From Massilia sp. YIM B02763 (GTDB lineage Bacteria; Pseudomonadota; Gammaproteobacteria; Burkholderiales; Burkholderiaceae_D): 32,493 nt of DNA. The translations under genes and the position numbers were made by a program. Below the pieces are notes generated by a model. It did not search any database. It saw nothing but the letters and a program-made list of their open reading frames with translations, and had not been told where the DNA came from. Numbering within the stretch: the first letter of the stretch is position 1; each line of letters opens with the position of its first letter. Below are positions 15,501 through 24,700 of this stretch, piece by piece. The stretch is from contig NZ_JASNRD010000020.1 of NCBI RefSeq assembly GCF_030412015.1, forward strand, positions 57,106-89,598. The letters run 5' to 3'.

Positions 15501-15575
15501 CGCGTGGACGGGAAACCCGTCCACCCTACCCGGACGCTGGCGTTACGCAGGGTGGACGGGTTTCCCGTCCACGCG
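15501..15575. repeat. 75-bp double palindrome (nested inverted repeats)
   Basis: Two perfect 27-bp arms (15501-15527 and 15549-15575) are inverted around a 21-bp centre. Each arm is itself a hairpin, GTGGACGGG-AAA-CCCGTCCAC on the left and its complement on the right, so the DNA can fold as one long stem or as two short ones. It lies between the pirin gene end (15584) and the amidohydrolase start (15423), both on the minus strand. Possible roles are a REP/BIME-like mobile repeat, a transcription attenuator or an mRNA stabiliser. No transposase gene is nearby. Confidence 0.85.
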
Positions 15576-15583
15576 CTCGACGA

Positions 15584-16525
15584 TCAGGGATAACGGACGG
15601 GCCGCCCCGGCAGATCGGGCAGCGGAATGAATTCCGTCTCGCCCGGCACGCGCGCGAAGCGCTGCGCGCGCCAGTCTTCCTTGGCCTGCTCGATGCGGTC
15701 GGCCGAGCTGGAGACGAAGTTCCAGGTCAGGAAGCGCGGGCCGTCCATCGGCTCGCCGCCGAGCAGCATCAGGCGTACGCCCGCTTCCCCCGTCGCGCCC
15801 AGCGTGACGACGGCGCCGGGCTTCAGCACCACCAGCTGGTTCGGGCCGAAGCGGCCGTCGCGGCCCAGGTCCAGCGTGCCTTCGACGATGTACACGGCCT
15901 GCTCCGGATACTCGGCCGGCAGCGTCAGGCGCGCGCCGGGCGCCAGCGCCAGGTCGACGTAGAACATCGGGGACTCCACCGGCACCGGCGAGCGCTTGCC
16001 GAAGTACTCCCCGGCGATGAGGCGGGCCGAGGCGCCCTCGCCCTCGATCACCGGCAGCTCGGACGCCGCCGTATGGGAAAAGCTCGGGTCTTTTTCTTCC
16101 TTCGCCTTGGGCAGCGCCACCCAGCACTGCAGGCCGGACAGCGTCGAGCCGGCGGCGCGCACCTGCGGGCCCGTGCGCTCGGAATGGACGATGCCGCTAC
16201 CGGCCGTCATCCAGTTCACTTCGCCCGGCTTGATGTCCTGGAAGGTGCCAAGGCTGTCGCGGTGCGAGATCTCGCCGGACAGCAGGTAGGACACGGTCGA
16301 CAGGCCGATGTGCGGGTGCGGGCGCACGTCGATGCCCTGGCCGGGCTGGAACACGTGCGGCCCCATCTGGTCGAGGAAGACGAAGGGACCGACCATGCGG
16401 CGCTCCTTGTGCGGCAGCGCGCGGCGCACTTCGAAGCCGTCGCCCAGGTCATGGGTGCGCGGCACGACGATGGTCTGCACCATTTCCAGTTCGTCGTGCG
16501 GATCGCGGGGATCAATGATGCTCAT
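15584..16525 (-). CDS. Pirin family protein
   Basis: The 313-aa bicupin has both pirin domains. The metal-binding residues of the N-terminal cupin are present: His70 and His72 (VRPHPHIG), His114 and Glu116 (GIVHSE). The C-terminal cupin lies at about 175-290 (PAEYPEQAVYIVEGTLDLG, LMLLGGEPMDGPRFLTWNFV). Bacterial pirins are Fe-containing cytoplasmic proteins, and some have quercetinase-like or redox-sensor activity. The ATG is one base past the OsmC stop, so translation is coupled. The order YhaK-like pirin, OsmC, pirin suggests a joint redox-stress role. Confidence 0.94.
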   Translation of the reverse strand: MSIIDPRDPHDELEMVQTIVVPRTHDLGDGFEVRRALPHKERRMVGPFVFLDQMGPHVFQPGQGIDVRPHPHIGLSTVSYLLSGEISHRDSLGTFQDIKPGEVNWMTAGSGIVHSERTGPQVRAAGSTLSGLQCWVALPKAKEEKDPSFSHTAASELPVIEGEGASARLIAGEYFGKRSPVPVESPMFYVDLALAPGARLTLPAEYPEQAVYIVEGTLDLGRDGRFGPNQLVVLKPGAVVTLGATGEAGVRLMLLGGEPMDGPRFLTWNFVSSSADRIEQAKEDWRAQRFARVPGETEFIPLPDLPGRPVRYP

Positions 16526-16526
16526 G

Positions 16527-16910
16527 TCAGCGTGCCTCCGTGGTGATGGCGATCGTGCCGCTCAGGGTTTTATGGACCGGGCACTTGTTGGCGATGTCGG
16601 TCAGGCGCGCCTTTTCTTCCTCGCTCAGCTGGCCGACGTATTCGATCTCGCGGTGCAGCGCATAGGCCGAGCCTTCCTGGCCGTGCTTGATCGCGACCTT
16701 GATTTCTTCCAGCGGCCAGCCCTTGCGCCTGGCGTACAGCGTGACGGTCAGCGTGGTGCAGGCGGCCAGCGCCGCGGCCAGGATGTCGTGCGGTTCCGGG
16801 CCGCTGTCCTCGCCGCCCAGCTCGCGGCTCACGTCCGTCAGGATGCGGTGCGCGCCGATCTCGATCACCTGCTGCAGCGGCCCCGTGCCGCGATGGGTCT
16901 TCACTTCCAT
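16527..16910 (-). CDS. OsmC/Ohr-family thiol peroxidase-like protein
   Basis: The 127-aa protein has both redox cysteines of the OsmC fold: Cys51 (AALAACTTLTV) and Cys110 (ANKCPVHKTL). Members reduce organic hydroperoxides with dithiols; this subgroup (YhfA-like) is less well characterised. GAGGGGAAG precedes the ATG. It sits between two pirin genes on the minus strand, coupled to the downstream one. A -10-like TACAAT on the minus strand (16951-16956), 40 nt upstream, may give it its own promoter in the 105-bp gap behind the YhaK-like gene. Confidence 0.92.
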   Translation of the reverse strand: MEVKTHRGTGPLQQVIEIGAHRILTDVSRELGGEDSGPEPHDILAAALAACTTLTVTLYARRKGWPLEEIKVAIKHGQEGSAYALHREIEYVGQLSEEEKARLTDIANKCPVHKTLSGTIAITTEAR

Positions 16911-17015
16911 GGTCTTCCCCTCGTCCTGTCTCTTCGGTTTCGTTCGGTGGATTGTACGCCGGAGGCATACCGGTCCACCTTGAATGCTAGTGCCTTCGCC
17001 AGTGCGGCGCTACCC

Positions 17016-17717
17016 TCACAGGGGCAGGTCGAACAGCAGCACTTCCGCGTCCTTCGCGGCGGACAGGCCGACCACGGCTTCGTCCGTCACCTGCACGGCG
17101 TCGCCGGCCTGCAGCGCGCAGCCGTTCACCGTGACGCTGCCGCGCGCCACCTGGACATAGGCCTGGCGGCCCGGCGGCAGCGGATGGCTGACGGCATCGG
17201 CGCCGTCCAGGATGGTCGCGTAGATCGCGGCATCCTGGCGCAGCGACACCGAGCCCTCGCGGCCGTCGCGGGAAGCGATCAGGCGCAGCTTGCCCCGCTT
17301 GTCGGCCGCATCGAAATGCTTTTCCTCGTAGCCCGGCGCCCCGCCCGCCTCGGACGGGATGACCCAGATCTGCAGGAAGTGCACGGGTTCCGTCTTGGAG
17401 CCGTTGTACTCGCTGTGGGTGACGCCGGTACCCGCGCTCATGCGCTGCACGTCGCCGTAGCGGAGCACGGAACCGTTGCCCATGCTGTCCTTGTGTTCCA
17501 GCGCCCCGTCCAGCACGTAGGAAATGATCTCCATGTTCTGGTGGCTGTGCGGGTCGAAGCCGCGGCCCGGGGCCACGCGGTCTTCGTTGATGACGCGCAG
17601 CGGGCCGACGCCCATGTGGGCCGGGTCGAAGTAGTGACCGAACGAGAAGGTGTGCTGCGAGCGCAGCCAGCCGAAACTGGCGACGCCGCGATCCTGGCTT
17701 TTACGTACGTTCAGCAT
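17016..17717 (-). CDS. YhaK-like pirin family protein
   Basis: The 233-aa bicupin has about the length of E. coli YhaK. The metal-site residues His57 and His59 (FDPHSHQNME), His101 and Glu103 (TGVTHSE) are present. The C-terminal cupin lies at about 130-230. The start at 17717 has AGGAG upstream and begins MLNVRKSQDRG as expected; a longer frame upstream lacks homology. It is divergent from a LysR gene, the same gene pair as yhaJ-yhaK in E. coli. The family is described as a redox- or nitrosative-stress-responsive sensor, and the enzymatic activity is uncertain. Confidence 0.92.
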   Translation of the reverse strand: MLNVRKSQDRGVASFGWLRSQHTFSFGHYFDPAHMGVGPLRVINEDRVAPGRGFDPHSHQNMEIISYVLDGALEHKDSMGNGSVLRYGDVQRMSAGTGVTHSEYNGSKTEPVHFLQIWVIPSEAGGAPGYEEKHFDAADKRGKLRLIASRDGREGSVSLRQDAAIYATILDGADAVSHPLPPGRQAYVQVARGSVTVNGCALQAGDAVQVTDEAVVGLSAAKDAEVLLFDLPL

Positions 17718-17871
17718 GGTGTTTCTCCTGTTGAGCGCGTTCGAACTGTTCGAATGCGTTGCGCCTTGCGGGTCGGGCGATCTGCCTACGGCGTCCGCTG
17801 GAGCGCGTTTCGATGGAGGCATTATGGGCGCCGCCGGGGCAGAAGGAAAACGAGTTATTTTTTGTTCTATG

Positions 17872-17886
17872 ATCGAAAAATTCGAT
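17872..17886. promoter_or_regulatory. LysR-type operator candidate
   Basis: The perfect inverted repeat ATCGAA-AAA-TTCGAT contains T-N11-A and lies in the 203-bp interval between the YhaK-like and LysR genes, 34 bp before the LysR start, inside a locally AT-rich stretch. It is the most symmetrical site in the interval and a natural binding site for the adjacent LysR protein. Confidence 0.5.
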
Positions 17887-17920
17887 TATCATTCGCGTCC
17901 CGTCCACCTATTCTTCGACC

Positions 17921-18865
17921 ATGCTCAAGATCAGCCTCGATGCCCTCCTCACCGTCGACACCATCGCCCGCCGCGGCAGCTTCTCCGGCGCCGCCAAGGA
18001 GTTGTACCGGGTGCCGTCGACCATTTCGTACACGGTCGCCAAGCTCGAGGAAGACCTGAGCGTGCAATTGTTCGAGCGCTTCGGCCCGCGTGTCGTACTG
18101 ACAGCCGCCGGCGAGGAATTGCTGAAGGAAGGCCGCTACCTGCTCAAGGCGGCGAGCGACCTGGAGAGCCGCGTGCGCCGCGTGGCGTCGGGCTGGGAGA
18201 CGGAGTTCGCGCTGGGCATGGACTCGGCCCTGGCCCCGCTGGGCCTGCAGGACGATATCCGTGCCTTCTACGAGGTCGCGGACCAGACCCGTCTGCGCAT
18301 CGTGCGCGAGGCGCTGTCCGGCACCTGGGAAAGCCTGCTCGACCGCCGCGTCGACCTGCTGGTGGGCGCGGCCGGCGAAGGCCCGTCCGGCGGCGGCTAC
18401 ACGGCCGAGCCGCTCGGCACGATGTCGTTCGTGTTCGTCGTCGCGCCGGGCCACCCGCTGGCGGCGGTGCGTCACCGCCTGAACAAGGCGGACCTGGCCG
18501 TGCACCGCGCCGTGTCGGTGGCCGATTCCGTGCGCGTGCTGCAGGCCCGCACGGTGGGCCTGCTGTTCGGCCAGGACACGCTGACCGTGCCGGACATGCA
18601 GACCAAGTACGAATTCCAGCTGGCCGGCCTCGGCTTCGGCTTCCTGCCCGAGGCCTGGGCCCGCGCCGACATCGACGCCGGACGCCTCGTCGTGAAGGAA
18701 GTCGAGGAACCGAAGCCGGACGAGACGCTGTACATGGCCTGGCGCACAGGCGAGGACGGGGCCGCCATGCAGTGGTGGCGCGAGCGCCTGCGCGCGCAGC
18801 CGCCGCTGGCGCGCATGCTGTCACAGAACTGCAATGTGGAAAGGGCAACGGGTATTGCCCCGTAA
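17921..18865 (+). CDS. LysR-family regulator (YhaJ-like)
   Basis: The 314-aa protein has an HTH at about residues 3-62 (RGSFSGAAKELYRVPSTISY, FERFGPRVVLTAAGEELL) and an effector domain at about 90-300 (RRVDLLVGAAGE, FELAGLGFGFLP-like segment near 240). It is divergent from the YhaK-like pirin gene, matching yhaJ-yhaK of E. coli, where YhaJ responds to aromatic compounds. By analogy it would control the pirin-OsmC-pirin genes; the inducer is inferred only from that analogy. The start is the first ATG after the AT-rich operator region. Confidence 0.92.
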   Translation: MLKISLDALLTVDTIARRGSFSGAAKELYRVPSTISYTVAKLEEDLSVQLFERFGPRVVLTAAGEELLKEGRYLLKAASDLESRVRRVASGWETEFALGMDSALAPLGLQDDIRAFYEVADQTRLRIVREALSGTWESLLDRRVDLLVGAAGEGPSGGGYTAEPLGTMSFVFVVAPGHPLAAVRHRLNKADLAVHRAVSVADSVRVLQARTVGLLFGQDTLTVPDMQTKYEFQLAGLGFGFLPEAWARADIDAGRLVVKEVEEPKPDETLYMAWRTGEDGAAMQWWRERLRAQPPLARMLSQNCNVERATGIAP

Positions 18866-18987
18866 AACCTATACCTTCGGATGACTAGACCCGGGCGGAC
18901 GGCATGTCCAGAATGTCGGGGTCCGGATGCGGCGGCAGCGAGCGGTCCATTCGGTTCCGAGAATTTCTCACCTGAAAGGACTTCGCC

Positions 18988-19827
18988 ATGACCATCACCC
19001 GCACCAGCAACACCATCACGACCCGCGACGGCACCACGATCTACTTCACCGACTGGGGCCATGGCCCGGTCGTCACGTTCAGCCACGGCTGGCCACTGAA
19101 TGGCGATGCCTGGGAAGACCAGATGATGTTCCTGGCCGAGAAAGGCTACCGCGTCATCGCCCACGACCGCCGCGGCCACGGCCGTTCGAGCAAGACCTGG
19201 CACGGCAATCACATGGACAACTACGCCGACGACCTGGCTCAGCTGATCGAGGCGCTCGACCTGCACAACATCACCATGGTCGGCCACTCGACCGGCGGCG
19301 GCGAAGTCGCCCGCTACATCGGCCGCCACGGCAGCGACCGCGTCAAGAAAGCCGTGCTGGTCGGCGCCGTGCCGCCGCAGATGGTCAAGTCGCCGACCAA
19401 TCCGGGCGGCCTGCCGATGGACGTGTTCGACGGCATCCGCAACGGCGTGCAGTCGGACCGCTCGCAGTTCTTCAAGGACCTGAGCGCCCCGTTCTACGGC
19501 TTCAACCGCGACGGCGCCAAGACCTCGCAAGGCCTGCGCGACAACTTCTGGCTGCAGGGCATGCAGTGCAGCATCCGCGCCGCCTACGAGTGCATCAAGC
19601 AGTTCTCGGAAACCGACTTCACGGAAGACCTCAAGAAGATGGACATCCCGACCCTGCTCGTGCACGGCAGCGACGACCAGATCGTCCCGATCGACGCCGC
19701 GGCCCGCCGCGCCGTCGAGTTCCTGCCGCAAGGCCGCCTGGTCGTGTACGAAGGCGCCCCGCACGGCCTGCCGTCGACCCACAAGGACCGCCTGAACGCT
19801 GACCTGCTGGAATTCCTGCGCAGCTGA
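18988..19827 (+). CDS. Alpha/beta hydrolase, non-heme chloroperoxidase/esterase type
   Basis: The 279-aa hydrolase has nucleophile Ser101 (MVGHSTGG), acid Asp229 or Asp230 (LLVHGSDDQIVP), base His259 (GAPHGL) and the oxyanion region FSHGWPLNGD. The RRGHGRS turn and FYGFNRDGAKTSQG lid fit the bacterial cofactor-free haloperoxidase/aryl-esterase group. These enzymes hydrolyse esters and can make peracids from acetate and peroxide. GAAAGGAC precedes the ATG. The codon use is strongly biased to preferred codons, suggesting high expression. A strong terminator follows 17 bp after the stop. Confidence 0.93.
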   Translation: MTITRTSNTITTRDGTTIYFTDWGHGPVVTFSHGWPLNGDAWEDQMMFLAEKGYRVIAHDRRGHGRSSKTWHGNHMDNYADDLAQLIEALDLHNITMVGHSTGGGEVARYIGRHGSDRVKKAVLVGAVPPQMVKSPTNPGGLPMDVFDGIRNGVQSDRSQFFKDLSAPFYGFNRDGAKTSQGLRDNFWLQGMQCSIRAAYECIKQFSETDFTEDLKKMDIPTLLVHGSDDQIVPIDAAARRAVEFLPQGRLVVYEGAPHGLPSTHKDRLNADLLEFLRS

Positions 19828-19844
19828 TTGCCTGCGTCGGGATG

Positions 19845-19884
19845 AAAAAACCGCCCTTCCCTGCCGGGAACGGGCGGTTTTTTT
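19845..19884. terminator. Bidirectional Rho-independent terminator
   Basis: The hairpin AAAACCGCCC...GGGCGGTTTT has an inner stem TTCCC/GGGAA and a TGCC loop, flanked by an A-run on the left and a T-run on the right. It therefore works for the alpha/beta hydrolase gene on the plus strand and the sterol-desaturase gene on the minus strand. The stop codon of the latter lies inside the T-run. Confidence 0.93.
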
Positions 19885-20710
19885 ATTGGCTGCGCCCGGA
19901 GGCTGGATTGGGCGCCGGCGCCAGCGGATCGAGCAGCTGGCCCGCCAGCGTCGCCGGCTGCGGCGTGTCGGTGCCGTATTCCGCCGGCCAGTGGCCCGGC
20001 AGGTAATGGCTGCCGAACAGGCGGTCCAGGATGGGCAGCGTGGACGCGTAGTTGCGGTTGATGTGGTCGTGGCGGCTGTGGTGCCAGTGGTGGAAGGCCG
20101 GGGTCGTCACCAGCCATTCCAGCGGGCCCAGGCGCCAGCGCACGTTGGCATGGATGAAGTAGCCCCATGCCAGGCCGACGAGCGTGAGGGCGACGGGCAG
20201 GCCGCTGCCGGCGACGCTCGGGCCCGCGAGGCCCAGCAAATTCAGCGGGACCAGGCCGAACAGGCGCGTGACGACCATGTCGACGGGATGCGTGCGGGTA
20301 TTCGCGAGAAAATGCATGTGCTCGGTGCTGTGGTGCAGCGCGTGGAAGCGCCACAGCCACGGCAGCTCGTGGCTGAGCCGGTGGCCCCAGTAGACGCCGA
20401 TCTCGCCGACCACGAAGGCCAGCGCGACGCGCGCGGCGGCCGGCAGTTCCTGCACCGCCGCGACCAGCGCGCCCGGTACCACGTGGCGGGCCGCGGCGGC
20501 GAGCAGCGCGACGGGCACGCTCAGCACGAGGATCGGCACCAGGCTGCTGATCACGTAGTAGGCGACGTTGTGCAGCAGCTCGCGCCGCGACACCTGCGTG
20601 CGGTGGGCGCCGCACCAGCGCTCGAGCGGCACGAAGACGGCCGTCAGCAGCACCAGCCAGGCGGAGAGGCGAAGCACGGTCAGCACGAATTCGTGCAGGG
20701 AAGCGCTCAT
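19883..20710 (-). CDS. Sterol desaturase / fatty acid hydroxylase family protein
   Basis: The 275-aa integral membrane protein has the family's histidine boxes for a di-iron centre: HRLSH (110-114), HALHHS (123-128) and HHWHHSRHDH (about 208-217). About four TM segments (near 12-28, 52-74, 95-108 and 165-185) precede or separate the boxes. Members hydroxylate or desaturate lipids using O2; the substrate here is unknown. The protein is somewhat longer at the C-terminus than the catalytic core (TPQPATLAGQLLDPLAP). The stop lies inside the shared terminator. Confidence 0.92.
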   Translation of the reverse strand: MSASLHEFVLTVLRLSAWLVLLTAVFVPLERWCGAHRTQVSRRELLHNVAYYVISSLVPILVLSVPVALLAAAARHVVPGALVAAVQELPAAARVALAFVVGEIGVYWGHRLSHELPWLWRFHALHHSTEHMHFLANTRTHPVDMVVTRLFGLVPLNLLGLAGPSVAGSGLPVALTLVGLAWGYFIHANVRWRLGPLEWLVTTPAFHHWHHSRHDHINRNYASTLPILDRLFGSHYLPGHWPAEYGTDTPQPATLAGQLLDPLAPAPNPASGRSQ

Positions 20711-20752
20711 GGACAGACGATGCGGACGACGCGCGAGGAACGCAGGCCGCGC

Positions 20753-21499
20753 TCAGGCGCGCTTGCCGCGGCGGCGGCGCGCCGCGAAGCCCACCAGGCC
20801 GACGCCGCCGAGCAGCAGGCTCAGGGTCGACGGTTCCGGCACCTTGGACTCCAGCTTGACGTCGTCCAGCAGCAGGAATGGCGGCGCGCCGGACGAGCTG
20901 CTCTTGGCCAGGAAGGACAGGATCTCGCTGGTGCTGGTGGCCGTGAAGGTCATGCTGGCACCCTGCCAGCCGCTGAAGCCGCCGTTCGCGATGCTCAGCA
21001 TGCCGGTGTTCTGGAACGTGCTGCCCAGGCCCACCTGCCAGTAATTGTTCGGGTTGTCGCCGTTGAAGCCCGCCTGCTGCGCCAGCGCGTAGTCGAACGT
21101 CAGCGTGTAGTCCTGGCCGACCGTCAGGCCGCTGATCGTCTGGAACAGGTAGCCCGGGTAGTACAGGGGATCGGAAGCGAAGAAGTTGCCGCCGCCCGGC
21201 GAAGCGCTGAAGCCGTTGTTGCCGCCCTTGAGCTGCAGGGCCGATGCGCCGGTCGTCGCGGTCGACGCGTTCAGCAGGAAGTTGTAGCCACCGTCGTTGC
21301 CGTTGTAGCTGGTCCAGCCGGCCAGCGTGGTCTGGCTCTTGTACCAGGCCGTCGTGGCGTTCGACGCGAGCTGCTTGTTGCCGCCGAAGGTGGTCAGCTC
21401 GAAGTTCCCGTTGGTGACGAGGAGCGGGGCGGCATCGGCCACGCTTGCGCTCAGCGCGGCGACGGCGGACAGGGACAGCAGGATCGATTTCAGGTGCAT
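20753..21499 (-). CDS. PEP-CTERM sorted exported protein, jelly-roll type
   Basis: The 248-aa protein has a Sec signal peptide (MHLKSILLSLSAVAALSASV, then ADAA), a beta-rich body with LVTNGNFE at its start and LLLDDVKLE near its end, a carbohydrate-binding-like jelly-roll layout. The C-terminal sorting tail has VPEPSTLSLL, a hydrophobic helix and an Arg/Lys cluster (RRRRGKRA). PEP-CTERM proteins are processed by exosortase and often linked to exopolysaccharide. No exosortase gene is in this window. TTGGAG precedes the ATG; a longer start six residues upstream is less likely. A ligand is not predictable. Confidence 0.93.
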   Translation of the reverse strand: MHLKSILLSLSAVAALSASVADAAPLLVTNGNFELTTFGGNKQLASNATTAWYKSQTTLAGWTSYNGNDGGYNFLLNASTATTGASALQLKGGNNGFSASPGGGNFFASDPLYYPGYLFQTISGLTVGQDYTLTFDYALAQQAGFNGDNPNNYWQVGLGSTFQNTGMLSIANGGFSGWQGASMTFTATSTSEILSFLAKSSSSGAPPFLLLDDVKLESKVPEPSTLSLLLGGVGLVGFAARRRRGKRA

Positions 21500-21640
21500 G
21501 GTGCGTTCTCCAATCAATGTCGGACAGTAGAGGGGGACTGCCGGCAGTGTTTGGGCCGACGATGGCGCGACGGCAGCAATTCCATCGAGCCCTTGAGGCG
21601 CACTTAGCTGAAATTTGACAAAACTAATTGCACTGATGAG

Positions 21641-21670
21641 ATTCTACCCAACATGTGCTCGAAAAATCAA
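21641..21670 (-). promoter_or_regulatory. Promoter candidate for the PEP-CTERM gene
   Basis: On the minus strand TTGATT (21665-21670) and TAGAAT (21641-21646) are separated by 18 bp. They lie in an AT-rich 240-bp interval between the sensor kinase end and the PEP-CTERM gene. The transcript leader would be long, about 140 nt. Confidence 0.35.
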
Positions 21671-21741
21671 TACCCCCAGACAATTTTAGTTGTATTTTAG
21701 AAATTAATCGTCGTGACAGGTAGAAGGTGCCGGGCGCGCGC

Positions 21742-24700
21742 TCATTCCCATGCCGTCGCCGCCTCCTCGGCGTAGGCGACCCGCGCGGCGACCTGCAGCT
21801 CCACCCGCGTGCCCCCGCCCTCCGTCCACGCGATGTCCAGGCGCCCCTTGATGCGCACGGCCCGCTCGCGCATGCCGACCAGGCCCCAGTGCCGCCCCTT
21901 GACGCGCTTGCGCACCTTGCTTTCGTCGAAGCCGACGCCGTCGTCCACCACCCGCAGCGCCAGCACGTCGCGCCCGTAGTCGAGGATCAGGTCGACCTGC
22001 GTCGCGCGCGCATGGAAGAAGGCGTTGCGCAAGGCTTCGGCGCCGATCTCGGCGATCTCGTCCTGCACCTGCGCCCGCACGGCGGCGCGCTCGCCCGTCA
22101 CCGTCATCCGGAAGGCGGTATCGGAAAAGGTCGCGGCCAGCGTCTTGCCCGTTTCCTCGAGCACGCGCTCGGCGTTGCGGCCGGAGCGCAGCTCGTGCAC
22201 CTGGTTGCGGCCTTCGGCCAGCGTGTCGTCGGCCTGGTCCAGCACCGCCTCGAGCTGCTTGCGCACCGCGTCTCCGGGCGGCAGCTTCCTGGCCGCCGCA
22301 TGCACGCGCAGCACCAGGCCCTGCACGCTCTGCAGGAAGGTATCGTGCAGCGTGCGCGCGATGCGCTCGCGCTCGGCCAGGCGCGCGTCGTGGCGGTCTG
22401 CGATGCGGCGGGTCGCCACGCGCAGGCGGTAGTGGTACAGGCCATACAGGGCCATCGCCGCGCACACGACCAGGGCGGCGCGGAAGGCGAAGCTTTGCGT
22501 GACCGTCGGCTCGATGACGATGACGGTCGTGGCATCGGCGGCGCTGGCCGCGCCTTCCTCGCTGACGGCGCGCACGCGGAAGGTGTAGCGTCCCGGCGCG
22601 ATATTCGTGTACCACGCCATGCGCCGCAGCCCGCCGTCCTGCCAGCCGGGGTCGCGCCCTTCCAGCATGTACTGGAAGCGCACGCCGTCGGCGCGCGACA
22701 GGCTCGGCGCGCCGTAGGCGATCGAGAAATCCTGGGTCCCCATCGGCAGGCGCACCCTGGCGCCCTCGTAGGTCCTGTCCGCCCCGTGCACGCCGGCGAT
22801 GGACACGACCGGCCGCAGGGTATCGCGCTTCATGTGGCGGGGGTCGAGCTGCACGACGCCGCTCGAGGTCATGAACCACATCCGTCCGTCCGGGTGCGTG
22901 AACACGCTGTGCAAGCGGCTCTCCAACATCGCCTCGCCCGGGTAACCCTCGTGGGCGTCGATCAGCGTGTAGCGCAGCAGCACGCCCGGGTCGGCTAGCG
23001 CGGCGCGCCAGTCCGCCGCCGCGACATGGACGATGCCGCGCGCGCCGTTCAGCCAGCGGTCGCCATCCGGCGTGATGCCGATTCCCGACACGTTGCGCAG
23101 CACATCCGGGGAGGTCGCCTTCAGCATGCGGAAGCGTCCCCGCTGCAGGACGGCGATCCCCTCGTCGCCGGTCGCCAGCACGTCCGGACCGTCGATGACG
23201 GTGACCGGCCGGCCGATCAGTCGCGCCCCATACGTCGTCGTGCGGTTGCGCTCCCACAGCACGACAGTCCCATCCAGCGTGGCCAACCATATCCGGCCCT
23301 TGCCGCGGCCCGGCGCGGATGTATAAAGGTGAGGAGGAAAGTGCCAGTGGTCCCGATAGTACCAGTTGCCGTTCTCGAGGCCGGCAACGCCGAACTCGGA
23401 TGCGCCGATGAACAAGGCCTTGCCATCATCGAGCATGCCGAAGATCGTCAGCGGGATATGCCTGCCGTCCGGCGTGGGGGGCAGCGGGATGGACGTCTCC
23501 ACGCCACGGCTACGCCGGAAGATGGCATGCTTGCCCGCCATCAGGAGCGCGCCGTCGCGGTCGTTCGCGACGACGGTCACGGGACGCGTACGGTCTTCCT
23601 GCACGCTGCCGTCCGCGCGGATCTTCCAGAGCCGCCGCGACACGAGTTCGGCCACCCACACGTTGCCCTCGGTATCGCTCGCCATCGTGTAACTGTTCTT
23701 GCCGGCGTCGATAGGGACGCGCAGTACCTTGTTCGCGTTCAGGCGCTCGAGTCCTTCCTGGGTGCCGAACCAGATGTTTCCCGAGCGGTCTTCGAGCAGG
23801 CAGTTCGCGGTCGTGGCCAGCGCGAACGGCGCGATGCCCGACGGCAGCCCACGGCCCCTCGGCTGTTCCACGATACCCTCGAGCGCACCTGCTGCCGCGA
23901 CCAGGCATATCCGGTCCGGACAGTCGATGAGCCACAGGTTGCCGTCCCGGTCGAATTGGCCGCGAACACGCGATTGGGCATCGTTGGCATCGCGCGCGCG
24001 CGGCAACGGCGTCGGCGGTACGGATTCCGGCACGGGGCTTGCTACCACTTCGCCGGCACCCGCGCGCTCGTGCAGCGCCCACAGGCGGCCGTCGGGGGAC
24101 TGGGCCAGCCGCGCCATGGCGGGCGAACGTGCCACGCGGCGCAGGCGTTGCGCTGCGCGGTCCAGCAGGTAGATCCCGCCCCTGCCGGTTGTCCAGATGC
24201 GGCCATACTGATCGGCCATTACCGTCAACATGCCTTCGTCGGGCAGGTCCGTGTCGTCGACATGGCGCGCTGTGCCCACGCCGTCCGGCGCCGGCTCGGT
24301 CTCGAAGCGGTGCCAACGCCCTTGCGCGAAGCGCCACAGGCCGGTCGTGGAGGCGGCCCACGCGCTGCCGTCGCCGTCGAAGGCGAACGCAAGCACGAAT
24401 CCGACGCCTTCGCCCGGCAGGTCCGGCGTCATGTACCTGATCGCGCGATCACGCAGCACGAAGATACCGCGCGTATCGTCGGCCATCCACAGTTCGCCGC
24501 CGGGGCTCGCTGCCAGCACGTCGATACGGGTTGGCACGCGCCGCATGGGCGGCATCGCGAACCGCTTGAACTGGATGCCGTCGAACTCGTACAGCCCAGT
24601 GGGAGCGCCGAGCCAGAGGGCGCCGTCGGATGTCTGCGCCATGCTGCGGATGTCGAGCGGCGCCCCGTCGGCCGCGCGCCAGCTCGTATGGGTGTAACCC

